Under the pieces are notes generated by a model. The model was given only the letters and a program-made list of their open reading frames with translations. It was not told the origin of the DNA and searched no databases. From Siphonodentalium dalli (Eukaryota; Mollusca; Scaphopoda; Gadilida; Siphonodentaliidae), in contig CP136066.1 of the NCBI GenBank assembly GCA_032622095.1, forward strand, positions 207,726,978 to 207,790,977: a stretch of 64,000 nucleotides of DNA, read 5' to 3'. Position numbers and translations under genes: made by a program. Within the stretch, counting starts at the first letter, position 1; each line of letters begins with the position of its first letter. Below, piece after piece: positions 58,501 to 64,000 of this stretch.

Positions 58501-60534
58501 TAACTCGTGGCCATATTGGGTCCACCAGGCTATGGGTCAAATTCTGGAGTAACATTTCCATATATGAAAATTCAAATGCTCCATATATCGAACTGGGGCT
58601 GGATGAATGTCTGAAACCACTGAACTGGGCTAGATGAATCCAATATGGCCACGACTCATTGATCTTGCTTATTAACCCTTTACCCAACAGAAGGGCCCTG
58701 TGCCAATGCATTCTCTTATATATGTGAGTCGACCATAGGTCGCCTCGCATATATAAGAGAATGCATTGGCTTAACACATTAAAAATTATAAAATTGTTAA
58801 AGAATGTAAGAAAAAATGGTAAAAAAAGATATTTTTTAGGCCAATGCATTCTCTTATATATGCGAGGCGACCTATGGTCGACTCGCATATATAAGAGAAT
58901 GCATTGGCACAGGGCATAACTGTAACCATCACAATGTGGTCAAGGAGCCGGTTCCAATGATATCCATATGTGTATGGTTTTATTGAGACAGACCGAAGAT
59001 ATTTGAGGCTGTTGAAGCTTTATTTGGCCGGTTTTGGCCGGTTTTGGCCGGTTTGTTGATTAAAGGGTTAAAAGAAAAATCTGAAAGTCAGGGATATTCT
59101 TCTGATTTTAGATGAACTTTCCTTTCAGATTGACTTTTTATATACATGTAATCAAGCCTGCAAAAATTGTGTCTGACATTTGCAGAATGAGGTTCCCAGA
59201 GGGTGAATTGTGATGCTGTCCCACCATTTAGTGATGCTATTCTGCACGGTGGCCTATCATCACCAAATTCACCCTCTGGGGACATCATTCTTATTAGGCC
59301 TCATCTTCTGGGAAGTATCTATAGTCTAAAATTAACATTGTTTTATCTACTTTTTTCCTTCTGGGGAGTTTCTATATCCCCTAAATTGCATTCAAGCTGT
59401 ATTAGAATCCAAAATAGGCTGAGGCATGATATTATAGTATCAATGAGTCCAGTCGTAAGTCGGGATTTTTTTTACCCTGTGCCAATGCACTCTCTTCTAT
59501 ATGCGAGTCGACCATAGGTCGCCTCGCATATATAAGAGAATGCATTGGCCTAACAATTTTTTACAATTTTAATAATTTGTTCTTGTATTCTTTAACAATT
59601 TTATAATTTCACCCATACAGAGCCCCAGACAAACTTGAGCAGACGACACTCTTCTATATGCTTCTATATATGTGTGGGGCTCCCTGCAGGGTAATGGATG
59701 TTTTTTATTTTATGTCCTAAAAATTGTAAGAAACATTTATTTAAAAAACATGATAAAAAATTGTTAGGCCAATCCATTCTCTTATATATGCGAGGCGACC
59801 TATGGTCGACTCGCATATATAAGAGAATTCATTGGCACAGGGTAAAAAAATCCCGACTTACGACTGGATTTGATATGGCGGGTCACATATTTGCTTCAGA
59901 CAAACTTCCTGATAAGTCATCTTTGAACAGAACTTGATTATGAAGATTGATATGCTTTGCATAGTTTGCTATATTATGAATGAACCATAAACTTATTAAG
60001 CATATAATATACACATAGCTTTTTGGATTAATGGGACTCTCCACGGCTGGTATCCTACTCAATACTCTGAAGTTATTTAACACGTTCACTGCTGACGCCT
60101 ATTATCCGCCGTGAATATGAGGTAAGTATGAGTTAAAATAACACTACGAATTGAAGTATGGTGAAAAAATATGATTTCATATTAAGACCACCATACGATG
60201 CTATCCTGAATTTTGGGGTGTTTAAAATTAAACTACCCAAATGGAGCTGGGTACCAGTACCGACGGAGAGCCCTATAAAATTTATGGCCTAAGCGAATGG
60301 TTTAATTGTTTGATATTGAAGGCGTATGTCTTTTTCTCTTTAATCTAGGTTCTTCGATCTGTTTGATAAGTATGGTGGATACAAAACCTACCATTTAAAA
60401 CTCAAAAAACCAAAACAGCTACAGGAGGTTCTAGATATCGCTAGATGGTTGTTACAAGAACATCAGATTACTTCAGATCCCGAAATCGAGGAGAAGACTT
60501 CCAAACTACAACAACTCAAACTCGTACTTGAAAT
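36902..60534 (+). CDS. PPIP5K: PPIP5K/VIP1 inositol pyrophosphate kinase-phosphatase, ten exons seen, 3' part off window
   Basis: Ten exons joined in consistent phases give 630 residues plus two bases from ATG 36914. The enzyme makes 1-InsP7 and InsP8 by phosphorylating InsP6 and 5-InsP7 in the cytosol, and its second domain can remove the phosphate again. Order: acidic 19-residue repeats (21-178); RimK/ATP-grasp kinase domain starting near VGICAM (208), with [10 protein letters not shown] (368-377), [20 protein letters not shown], and metal-binding [12 protein letters not shown] (Asp484, Asn486); linker [13 protein letters not shown]; then [12 protein letters not shown] (551-562), the first catalytic motif of the histidine acid phosphatase domain. 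The later His-Asp part and C-tail lie beyond 64000. All splice sites are GT-AG. The only large departure from vertebrate enzymes is the N-terminus, roughly 150 residues longer. Paralogue number is undetermined; invertebrates usually have one. Confidence 0.95.
36974..37447 (+). repeat. 57-bp coding tandem repeat, eight units
   Basis: Residues 21-178 of PPIP5K. Unit: [19 protein letters not shown] with variants (R/E at position 6, DL/ES at 9-10, N/I at 19). The seventh unit carries a six-residue extension (GRESED). 57 is a multiple of three, so gains or losses of whole units keep frame. Confidence 0.95.
37547..37954. mobile_element. TTAA MITE family A, copy 3
   Basis: TTAA 37543-37546 and 37955-37958; starts 28 bp after the exon 1 boundary. 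Contains three to four hairpin arms, so it is longer than the other A copies, apparently by duplication of the hairpin-spacer unit. Confidence 0.8.
38345..38390. mobile_element. Family F fragment
   Basis: CCAAGCCTGCAAATATTGTG...TTTGCAGAAAGAGGTCCC matches the first 46 bp of the family-F copy at 59151. Confidence 0.7.
38391..38773. mobile_element. hAT-like family H fragment (right part)
   Basis: Matches the family-H copy at 45151-47576 without its Helitron insertions: ACAATAAACCAA..., AATAGAGGTGTTAACTTTTC, the TTGCCAAATG words, and the end GGCAGCACGAACCCTG. It ends 28 bp before exon 2. Confidence 0.8.
38802..39082 (+). CDS. PPIP5K: PPIP5K exon 2
   Basis: Acceptor AATTTCAG|GTG, donor GACAG|GTACAT; enters in phase 0, leaves in phase 2. 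Residues 203-296 form the start of the kinase domain: [56 protein letters not shown]. These match vertebrate PPIP5Ks position by position. Confidence 0.97.
39097..39538. mobile_element. TTAA MITE family A, copy 4
   Basis: Left flank is TTTA (39093-39096, one change from TTAA), right flank TTAA 39539-39542. Ends CCCCCTTCATGATGGGA and CCAGTCATGAAAGAG. Contains three hairpins in a row with the spacer TTACAAGGTCAAGGTAAATA between them. It starts 15 bp after exon 2. Confidence 0.8.
39691..40127. mobile_element. Family F element, copy 2 (full length)
   Basis: TCAAGCTTACACATATGTGT ... ACTATTTACAGACTTGA. Same internal order of two GAATGAGGTCCCC hairpins and TATCCCCTAATTTGCAGAA as the copy at 27608. 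Confidence 0.8.
40346..40822. mobile_element. Element with CAGCCCTGGGAATTA ends and CCTAGGCAA repeats
   Basis: Terminal inverted repeats CAGCCCTGGGAATTA...CCTAGGCAA at both ends; GCTTCG flanks both sides (40340-40345 and 40823-40828), a 6-bp target duplication. Subterminal regions repeat TTGCCTAGG/CCTAGGTAAAA many times. Confidence 0.85.
41294..41423. repeat. Hairpin with about 55-bp arms
   Basis: GCAATCAACGTCGTTTTTTG...AGAAGTGTCTGATGC and its reverse complement flank a 20-bp loop. Two or three mismatches only. Confidence 0.9.
41591..41673 (+). CDS. PPIP5K: PPIP5K exon 3
   Basis: Acceptor TTTGCAG|GAGACA, donor ACTG|GTTGGT; phase 2 in, phase 1 out. Codes [20 protein letters not shown] then NRDPSST, the strand-and-loop that in vertebrates reads ...EGIDLPRYA.LNRDP. 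Confidence 0.96.
41732..41920. mobile_element. TTAA MITE family A, copy 5 (right end lost)
   Basis: TTAA 41728-41731, then CCCTTTCATGACGGGAGCTG and one and a half hairpins; similarity stops near 41920. It starts 59 bp after exon 3. Confidence 0.8.
42329..42584. mobile_element. TTAA MITE family A, copy 6 (intact)
   Basis: TTAA 42325-42328 and 42585-42588; ends CCCCTTCCATGACTGGAGCT and CATTATGAAAGGG; two hairpins. Confidence 0.88.
42589..43501. other. Rest of PPIP5K intron 3
   Basis: No repeat or coding signal recognised beyond the acceptor of exon 4. Confidence 0.4.
43502..43662 (+). CDS. PPIP5K: PPIP5K exon 4
   Basis: Acceptor ATATTTCAG|ACGATG, donor AGAAAA|GTAAAC; phase 1 in, phase 0 out. 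Codes residues 324-377: an acidic [20 protein letters not shown], then [20 protein letters not shown] and [12 protein letters not shown], the nucleotide-binding part of the ATP-grasp fold (FVEKP Lys and the glycine-rich loop). Confidence 0.97.
43681..43774. mobile_element. Family F fragment
   Basis: CAAGCCATGAAATAGTGTGC...GCAGAATGAGGTCCCCAGAT, then broken off. It starts 19 bp after exon 4. Confidence 0.75.
43775..45142. other. Part of PPIP5K intron 4
   Basis: No exon. AAGATGGCTACC/CAAAATGGC/CCGCCATCTTAG words at 44127, 44455 and 44668 resemble those at 11.6-12.6 and 50.3-51.2 kb. The open frame at 43732-44112 starts in the family-F fragment and shows no domain. Confidence 0.4.
45507..46300 (-). 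mobile_element. Non-autonomous Helitron 2a
   Basis: On the minus strand: 5' TCTCATATATATTTTGAAGA at 46300, GTCT microsatellite, conserved block, about four 122-bp units, two copies of the AGCCCGGACAACGTCGGGCT hairpin, and CTAG at 45510-45507 followed by T. Confidence 0.88.
45600..47160 (-). repeat. 122-bp tandem repeats in Helitrons 2a and 2b
   Basis: Units recur every 122 bp (for example GCGCATGCGCGAAGCTGGCG near 45651, 45773, 45895 and 46017). The phase-shifting open frames across this stretch follow from the repeat and are not genes. Confidence 0.9.
46301..47330 (-). mobile_element. Non-autonomous Helitron 2b
   Basis: Same layout, about six to seven 122-bp units. Its 5' TC is at 47330 after an A; its 3' CTAG (46304-46301) is directly followed by the TC of Helitron 2a. 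The outermost 3' hairpin has a damaged stem (GTCCGGGACTTG). Confidence 0.88.
47585..49110. other. Part of PPIP5K intron 4, with a GTCC microsatellite
   Basis: A GTCCGTCC/GTCTGTCC run lies at 48081-48135, followed by two diverged units of about 140 bp containing TTTGGGTTTGATCCGA and GAGTTATG(G/A)CCC (48180-48410). The layout recalls the 5' half of the Helitron-like elements, but no clear ends were found. Confidence 0.5.
49113..49195. mobile_element. TTAA MITE family A fragment
   Basis: TTTAACCCACGGACTTGC...GGTTTAGCATTACAGATCCT then CAGTGCATTCTCTTATATAA: one end plus half a hairpin. Confidence 0.7.
49200..51543. other. Part of PPIP5K intron 4
   Basis: No exon. Several GGCGGCCATCTT-type words (50290, 50630, 50990, 51148). 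A short run of GCCGAAGCA/TGCTGAAGC words in both orientations lies at 51190-51290. Confidence 0.4.
51548..51800. mobile_element. TTAA-type element family I, copy 2
   Basis: TTAA 51544-51547, then CCCTTTCTATACTAAATGGA and the family-I body (GGTCTATTATTCA, AAATAAGCAGACAACAGATA, GGAGGGAAATGTTC). The right end is diverged. Confidence 0.65.
51837..51938 (+). CDS. PPIP5K: PPIP5K exon 5
   Basis: Acceptor TTTGTAG|GTTGGA, donor GTGAAG|GTATAT; phase 0 both ends. Codes [20 protein letters not shown] and [13 protein letters not shown], the kinase segment that contacts the nucleotide and substrate in vertebrate PPIP5K2. Confidence 0.97.
51969..52169. mobile_element. TTAA MITE family A, copy 7 (first hairpin deleted)
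   Basis: TTAA 51965-51968 and 52170-52173. It starts 31 bp after exon 5 and makes up about half of the 435-bp intron 5. Confidence 0.85.
52374..52535 (+). CDS. PPIP5K: PPIP5K exon 6
   Basis: Acceptor TTATTCTAG|GTATAC, donor TTCAAG|GTTTGT; phase 0 both ends. Codes [38 protein letters not shown] and AREKL-like [16 protein letters not shown], strongly conserved kinase-domain sequence including the HAEARKSP substrate-site segment. Confidence 0.97.
52536..53837. other. Part of PPIP5K intron 6
   Basis: Contains a plus-strand open frame at 52716-53270 (184 codons, first ATG at 52755). It is Arg-rich with no recognisable domain, and is more likely a chance frame in a GC-richer repeat. No other signal. 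Confidence 0.4.
53838..53982. mobile_element. Family F element, right part
   Basis: GTCATAATGGGTGAACATCA... to CACTAAATTCAGGCTT; one hairpin. It ends 80 bp before exon 7. Confidence 0.8.
54063..54184 (+). CDS. PPIP5K: PPIP5K exon 7
   Basis: Acceptor TTATTTCAG|CAAAGT, donor CTTGG|GTGAGT; phase 0 in, phase 2 out. Codes [20 protein letters not shown], then [20 protein letters not shown]. The DVNG Asp484 and Asn486 are the magnesium ligands of the ATP-grasp site. Confidence 0.98.
54356..54500. repeat. Hairpin with about 65-bp arms
   Basis: CAATGTTGTGTACAGTATGT...CCAGGTTGTTGTGAAAAGTC and its reverse complement, with a short loop around GAGACACGCAGTGTC, in PPIP5K intron 7. Confidence 0.9.
54891..54992 (+). 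CDS. PPIP5K: PPIP5K exon 8
   Basis: Acceptor ATATTTCAG|GACGAT, donor TCTAT|GTGAGT; phase 2 in and out. Codes [20 protein letters not shown] then [14 protein letters not shown], the end of the kinase domain and the linker to the phosphatase domain. Confidence 0.97.
55604..56755. repeat. 36-bp minisatellite, 32 copies
   Basis: Exactly 32 units of 36 bp (TATATATGTTGATATATGTT then ACCGGCTAGATATTTA), with no variation that I can see. It lies in PPIP5K intron 8. The minus strand is open throughout because 36 is a multiple of three. Confidence 0.97.
56807..57018. mobile_element. TTAA MITE family A, copy 8
   Basis: Left flank TTTA with CACTTTCACGACTGGAGCTT, right flank TTAA 57019-57022 after CCGTCATGAAAGGG; two shortened hairpins. 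Confidence 0.8.
57271..57951. mobile_element. TTAA MITE family A, copy 9, with nested element
   Basis: TTAA 57267-57270 and 57952-57955; interrupted at an internal TTAA by the element 57464-57914. The right TTAA is also the left TTAA of the next family-B copy. Confidence 0.85.
57464..57914. mobile_element. Nested TTAA element with AGRTACTCAATCCGATTA ends
   Basis: About 30-bp inverted ends (AGATACTCAATCCGATTAGA... and, from the other side, AGGTACTCAATCCGATTAAG...), flanked by TTAA (57460-57463 and 57915-57918). Other A copies show the empty site GGATCTTTAATGCTGCACC. 451 bp, no open frame of note. Confidence 0.88.
57956..58346. mobile_element. TTAA MITE family B, copy 3 (intact)
   Basis: TTAA 57952-57955 and 58347-58350; two common hairpins. 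It ends 37 bp before exon 9. Confidence 0.92.
58384..58470 (+). CDS. PPIP5K: PPIP5K exon 9
   Basis: Acceptor TTTTTATGCAG|GATGGA, donor AAAAA|GTACAG; phase 2 in and out. Codes [20 protein letters not shown] then [16 protein letters not shown] (551-557) is the catalytic signature of histidine acid phosphatases; in this enzyme it removes the beta-phosphate from inositol pyrophosphates. Confidence 0.98.
58499..58660. repeat. Imperfect inverted repeat
   Basis: CTCGTGGCCATATTGGGTCC at the left and GAATCCAATATGGCCACGAC at the right, with further matching words between. It starts 29 bp after exon 9. Confidence 0.75.
58676..59067. mobile_element. TTAA MITE family B, copy 4 (intact)
   Basis: TTAA 58672-58675 and 59068-59071; two common hairpins; one extra GGTTTTGGCC unit before the right end. 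Confidence 0.92.
59151..59395. mobile_element. Family F element, left part
   Basis: ATCAAGCCTGCAAAAATTGT...GGTTCCCAGAGGGTGAATT, hairpin, then AGTATCTATAGTCTAAAATT and TATCCCCTAAATTGCA; truncated afterwards. Confidence 0.8.
59448..59868. mobile_element. Fold-back element D built on the common hairpin
   Basis: Ends TCCAGTCGTAAGTCGGGATT and its reverse complement continue directly into CCCTGTGCCAATGC and the common hairpin on each side. No TTAA flanks, unlike families A-C. Confidence 0.85.
60349..60534 (+). CDS. PPIP5K: PPIP5K exon 10 (last exon in window)
   Basis: Acceptor TTAATCTAG|GTTCTT, donor GAAAT|GTAAGT; phase 2 in and out. Codes [38 protein letters not shown] and [18 protein letters not shown], matching the part after RHGDRTP in vertebrate enzymes. 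No following exon (expected to begin near YGHFSGINRKVQ) is seen before 64000. Confidence 0.97.
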
Positions 60535-60582
60535 GTAAGTCCTAGATCAAGGCCACAAATAAGTGTTTCGAGCTTTCACTTG

Positions 60583-60798
60583 CAGTAATGCCCTAATTAG
60601 TTTGCTACTTAACCACAGCAGAATTATGGGTAATTTTTCAGGATTTAGTCGGAAATATGGCTTGTTGCCATTCATCGGAAAGCTCTCACTGAGAACTGTC
60701 CGATGAATGGCAACAAGCAATATTTCCGACTATATCCTGAAAAATTACCCATAATTCTGCTGTGGTTATGGAGTCGATTATTCAGGGCATATTCACTG
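60583..60798. mobile_element. Family E MITE, copy 7 (full)
   Basis: CAGTAATGCCCTAATTAGTT ... CAGGGCATATTCACTG; palindromic. It starts 49 bp after exon 10. Confidence 0.88.
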
Positions 60799-61010
60799 TA
60801 CAATGTGTGGGTTCATACATTTAGGCTATTAAAATAAAATATCTGTGTTCTCATGCAATTAGATCTCAATTTTGAGATGAGGGATGGAGAAACGTATTTT
60901 TTTGTTCTCAAAATCTGGAAAACGTACTCCAGAAACAAACCAAAATTCATTTTTGTTGTTCAAATACATTATTTCTAACAAAAAAAAAAAAAAATTATGA
61001 GGCTTTTTAA

Positions 61011-61253
61011 TCCTATTTATAGTAAATTGATTCTCCCATTCAGTCATAACAGTATACATTGGGATGGTCTATTAATCACCTGGAGGGGTATTCAGGAAAA
61101 TGAGTAGACAACAGACTGATGAAAAAGATAATACAAGTGCATTGGTGGGAAATGTTCAGATAATAAGTTCAAGAATAAGTCATTTAATGAAATTTATTAT
61201 CTGATCATTTTCTAAGGGAACTACTCATAATGAGTATTTAGTATAGAAAGGGT
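61011..61253. mobile_element. TTAA-type element family I, copy 3
   Basis: TTAA 61007-61010, ends TCCTATTTATAGTAAATTGA and TATTTAGTATAGAAAGGG, then TTTAA. Internal GTAGACAACAGACTGATGAA and AGATAATACAAGTGCATTGG. Confidence 0.75.
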
Positions 61254-61269
61254 TTAACTAAAATTTTAT

Positions 61270-62584
61270 GATGAGAGAGGTGCCTGAGTGACTATGGAGG
61301 TGCCTGAGTGATGAGGGAGATGCCTGAGTGATGAGGGAGGTGCCTGAGTGATGAGGGAGGTGCATGAGTGATGAGGGAGGTGCATGAGTGATGAGGGAGG
61401 TGCCTGAGTGACGAGGGAGGTGCCTGAGTGATGAGGGGTGTGCCTGAGTGACAATGGAGGTGCCTGAGTGACGAGGGAGGTGCCTGGGTGATGAGGGAGG
61501 TGCCTGAGTGAAGAGGGATGTGCTTGAGTGATGAGAGGGGTGCCTGAGTGATGAGGGAGGTGCCTGAGTGACGAGGGCGGTGCCTGAGTGATGAGGGAGG
61601 TGCCTGAGTGATGAGGGGGAACCTGAGTGACGAGGGAGGTGCTTGAGTGACGAGGGAGGTGCCTGAGTGACGATGGAGGTGCCTGAGTGATGAGGGAGGT
61701 GCCTGAGTGATGAGGGAGGTGCCTGAGTGACGAGGGAGGTGCCTGAGTGATGAGGGGTGTGCCTGAGTGACAATGGAGGTGCCTGAGTGACGAGGGAGGT
61801 GCTTGAGTGATGAGGGAGGTGCCTGAGTGAAGAGGGAGGTGCTTGAGTGATGAGGGGGGTGCCTGAGTGATGAGGGAGGTGCCTGAGTGACGAGGGCGGT
61901 GCCTGAGTGATGAGGGAGGTGCCTGAGTGATGAGGGGGTACCTGAGTGACGAGGGAGGTGCCTAAGTGACGAGGGAGGTGCCTGAGTGATGAGGGAGGTG
62001 CCTGAGTGATGAGGGAGGTGCCTGAGTGACGAGGGAGGTGCCTGAGTGATGAGGGGTGTGCCTGAGTGACAATGGAGGTGCCTGAGTGACGAGGGAGGTG
62101 CCTGGGTGATGAGGGAGGTGCCTGAGTGAAGAGGGATGTGCTTGAGTGATGAGAGGGGTGCCTGAGTGATGAGGGAGGTGCCTGAGTGACGAGGGCGGTG
62201 CCTGAGTGAAGAGGGAGGTGCTTGAGTGATGAGGGGGGTGCCTGAGTGATGAGGGAGGTGCCTGAGTGACGAGGGCGGTGCCTGAGTGATGAGGGAGGTG
62301 CCTGAGTGATGAGGGGGTACCTGAGTGACGAGGGATGTGCCTGAGTGACGAGGGAGGTGCCTGAGTGACGAGGGGGTGCCTGATTGACGAGGGAGGTGCC
62401 TAAGTGACGAGGGAGGTGCCTGAGTGATGAGGGAGGTGCCTGAGTGATGAGGGGGTGCCTGAGTGAAGAGGGAGGTCCCTGAGTGATGAGGGAGGTGCTT
62501 GAGTGATGAGGGTGGTGCATGAGAGTTGAGGGAGGTGCCTGAGTGATGAGGGAGGTGCCTGAGTGATGAGGGAGGTGCTTGAGA
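61270..62584. repeat. 20-bp satellite array, about 66 units
   Basis: Unit TGCCTGAGTGATGAGGGAGG with single-base variants. A higher-order pattern recurs: the variant ACAATGGAGG is at 61451, 61770 and 62069 with the same neighbours, giving a superunit of about 300-320 bp. All three minus-strand frames are open because the unit has no stop on that strand. Confidence 0.97.
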
Positions 62585-63566
62585 ACACGGAAATGTTATT
62601 AATTTGGCCTTAGTTGTGGATGATTTTTCATGACTGAACCCTCTCTGCAAAAGCTTTCAATCTATGGCCTTCTTACTTGTAAGATATTATTATTGTCCCC
62701 TGCAAAATAAGTTTGATATAGAAATGGGCTCTGTCCGTCTAGCCGAGAGTCTGTCCATGAGTCCGTCCATCCGTTAGTCTAGTTGTGTCCAAGTAGTGCT
62801 TAGTATCATTGCTTATCCTCTTTTTAAGTTGATCAATGTCATTAAAAAAGGGCCGATCACTGTGTGTGCCTTTAAACACTTTATACATACATATCACAGG
62901 CAGGGTTGGCTGATTTAAATCAATTTTTTTCAAATGATGATAAAAAGTCAAGAACTGCAATATCTAACAACGTTTCTGTAAACTAAAACATGAGTATGAT
63001 TAAACAATATACAAATTGGATAATAGATATGAAATTGTAGTCATTATCAACCCTATAGAAACTACATGCATACTGCATGGTACCGTATTTACTGTTCCAG
63101 CAATGGCCTGTTCCGCTTTATAGCATTGTTCGTGTTGTTTGTAACTACACTCAGATTCAGCAGGCTTCATTGTACACTGTTTAATTTCCCCCCCCCCTTT
63201 TCTCATTGCTGTACATGTAAATGCTAACTGAGTATAGCTTTACCATATACTCTACCATCTAACTACTCTAGTTGTCTAGTGCCTATACTTGATATATAGT
63301 GTGATTTAATACCGTATGTCCTCAAGTCACTGAGAGCAAACGTGATTGATAATATATTCAGTTTTCATCTAAAATTGACTAAATTTATTAGTAAAAGTTT
63401 AAGAACAGGTCTATTTTTCGCTCAGTTTTGAATTCAGGCACTTTAAATTTGCGCACATATCTGCGCTAATCAAAACTAACTGAAATATTTTCATAAAAGT
63501 CGTTTATCTAATGACAGTTTCAGTTCATAGTCGTTTCTGAAGATACATGTGTATATTAAACACGAT
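62585..63566. other. Rest of PPIP5K intron 10: nothing recognised
   Basis: A CTGTCCGTC-type microsatellite at 62726-62775 resembles Helitron 5' ends, but no element could be bounded. A run of C lies at 63189-63197. Confidence 0.4.
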
Positions 63567-63640
63567 CACTTGCATATATAAGAGAATGCGCTGGCACAGG
63601 ATCTTTAATGATGCACCAGCGCGGTCCCGCCATGAAAGGG
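63567..63640. mobile_element. TTAA MITE family A fragment (right end)
   Basis: CTTGCATATATAAGAGAATG...GGATCTTTAATGATGCACCA...GCCATGAAAGGG then TTAA 63641-63644. Confidence 0.85.
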
Positions 63641-64000
63641 TTAAAATCTGAAAAGTTAATTCCTTGGGCATTTCTCTTTCAGAAGACATTGAGAGTTGTT
63701 TCTATGGGTATTTTCTCCGCTGAATCCAAAAAACAATGTTGGAAAGCTGGCAAATGAAAGTAGTTCAAAATGGCGGTCCAAAATGGCCACCATCAAATTG
63801 GTATTAAAATATGAAATTGTGGTAAATGGCAATATATTTTGAGTCTTAGTAACTTTGAATCAAGTTTTTTCATCATAGTTAATATAAACTACCTCTCTGG
63901 CACCAAACGCTTTGAAGATTGTGACTGATAATTGATAATGGTGGCCAAGATGGCCACTCGGGCGACGAAAATATCATTATTGGTGAATTGTTGAAAAAGT

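Noticed and set aside
61258-62650. Open frames of 420 and 452 codons on the minus strand
   Set aside because: They are frames of the 20-bp satellite, which lacks stops on that strand in every frame; the peptides are permutations of one 20-residue period.

Overview
This is a window of an animal nuclear genome, AT-rich, full of introns and mobile elements. There is no bacterial-style gene packing. Two conserved animal genes can be read with certainty, both only in part. On the minus strand, positions 3435-3615 hold the first coding exon of an MRCK-type (CDC42-binding, myotonic-dystrophy-kinase-related) serine/threonine kinase; the rest lies beyond the left edge. On the plus strand, positions 36902-60534 hold ten exons of a PPIP5K/VIP1 inositol pyrophosphate kinase-phosphatase, about 631 residues, covering the whole ATP-grasp kinase domain and the start of the histidine-phosphatase domain; the rest lies beyond the right edge. 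The two genes point away from each other with about 33 kb between their first coding exons. MRCK restricts the source to animals, and the dense MITE/Helitron content would suit a marine invertebrate. I cannot name the species or phylum.

Layout. 1-3.4 kb: MRCK intron 1, with one TTAA MITE and short 22-bp repeats. 3.4-36.9 kb: the region between the genes, or unseen 5' UTR introns. It holds several fold-back elements (about 4.4-6.9, 7.1-11.9, 15.2-16.7, 17.1-18.4, 22.0-22.7, 24.3-24.7 kb), a 5'-truncated non-LTR retrotransposon (21.1-21.7 kb), a Helitron with 122-bp internal repeats (23.0-23.7 kb), a second Helitron type containing TTAGGG-like sequence (34.1-34.8 kb), and an orphan coding-like exon (10789-10987). 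36.9-60.5 kb: PPIP5K, with introns stuffed with MITEs, a hAT-like element split by two head-to-tail Helitrons (45.2-47.6 kb), and a 32-copy 36-bp minisatellite (55.6-56.8 kb). 60.5-64 kb: the next PPIP5K intron, with a 20-bp satellite (61.3-62.6 kb).

The strongest unusual signals are four. (1) One hairpin module, about 70 bp, recurs inside at least three TTAA-flanked CCCTTT-ended (piggyBac-like) MITE families with otherwise different sequences, and in a fourth fold-back element; two copies carry further TTAA insertions. (2) The PPIP5K N-terminus holds eight 19-residue acidic Ser/Asp-rich repeats not present in the vertebrate enzymes. (3) In most PPIP5K introns a mobile element starts within about 60 bp of the exon edge. 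(4) Two Helitrons in tandem, sharing a CTAG/TC junction, sit inside a hAT-like element that still has its 8-bp target duplication. All homology calls are from recognition of the sequence; no search was run.
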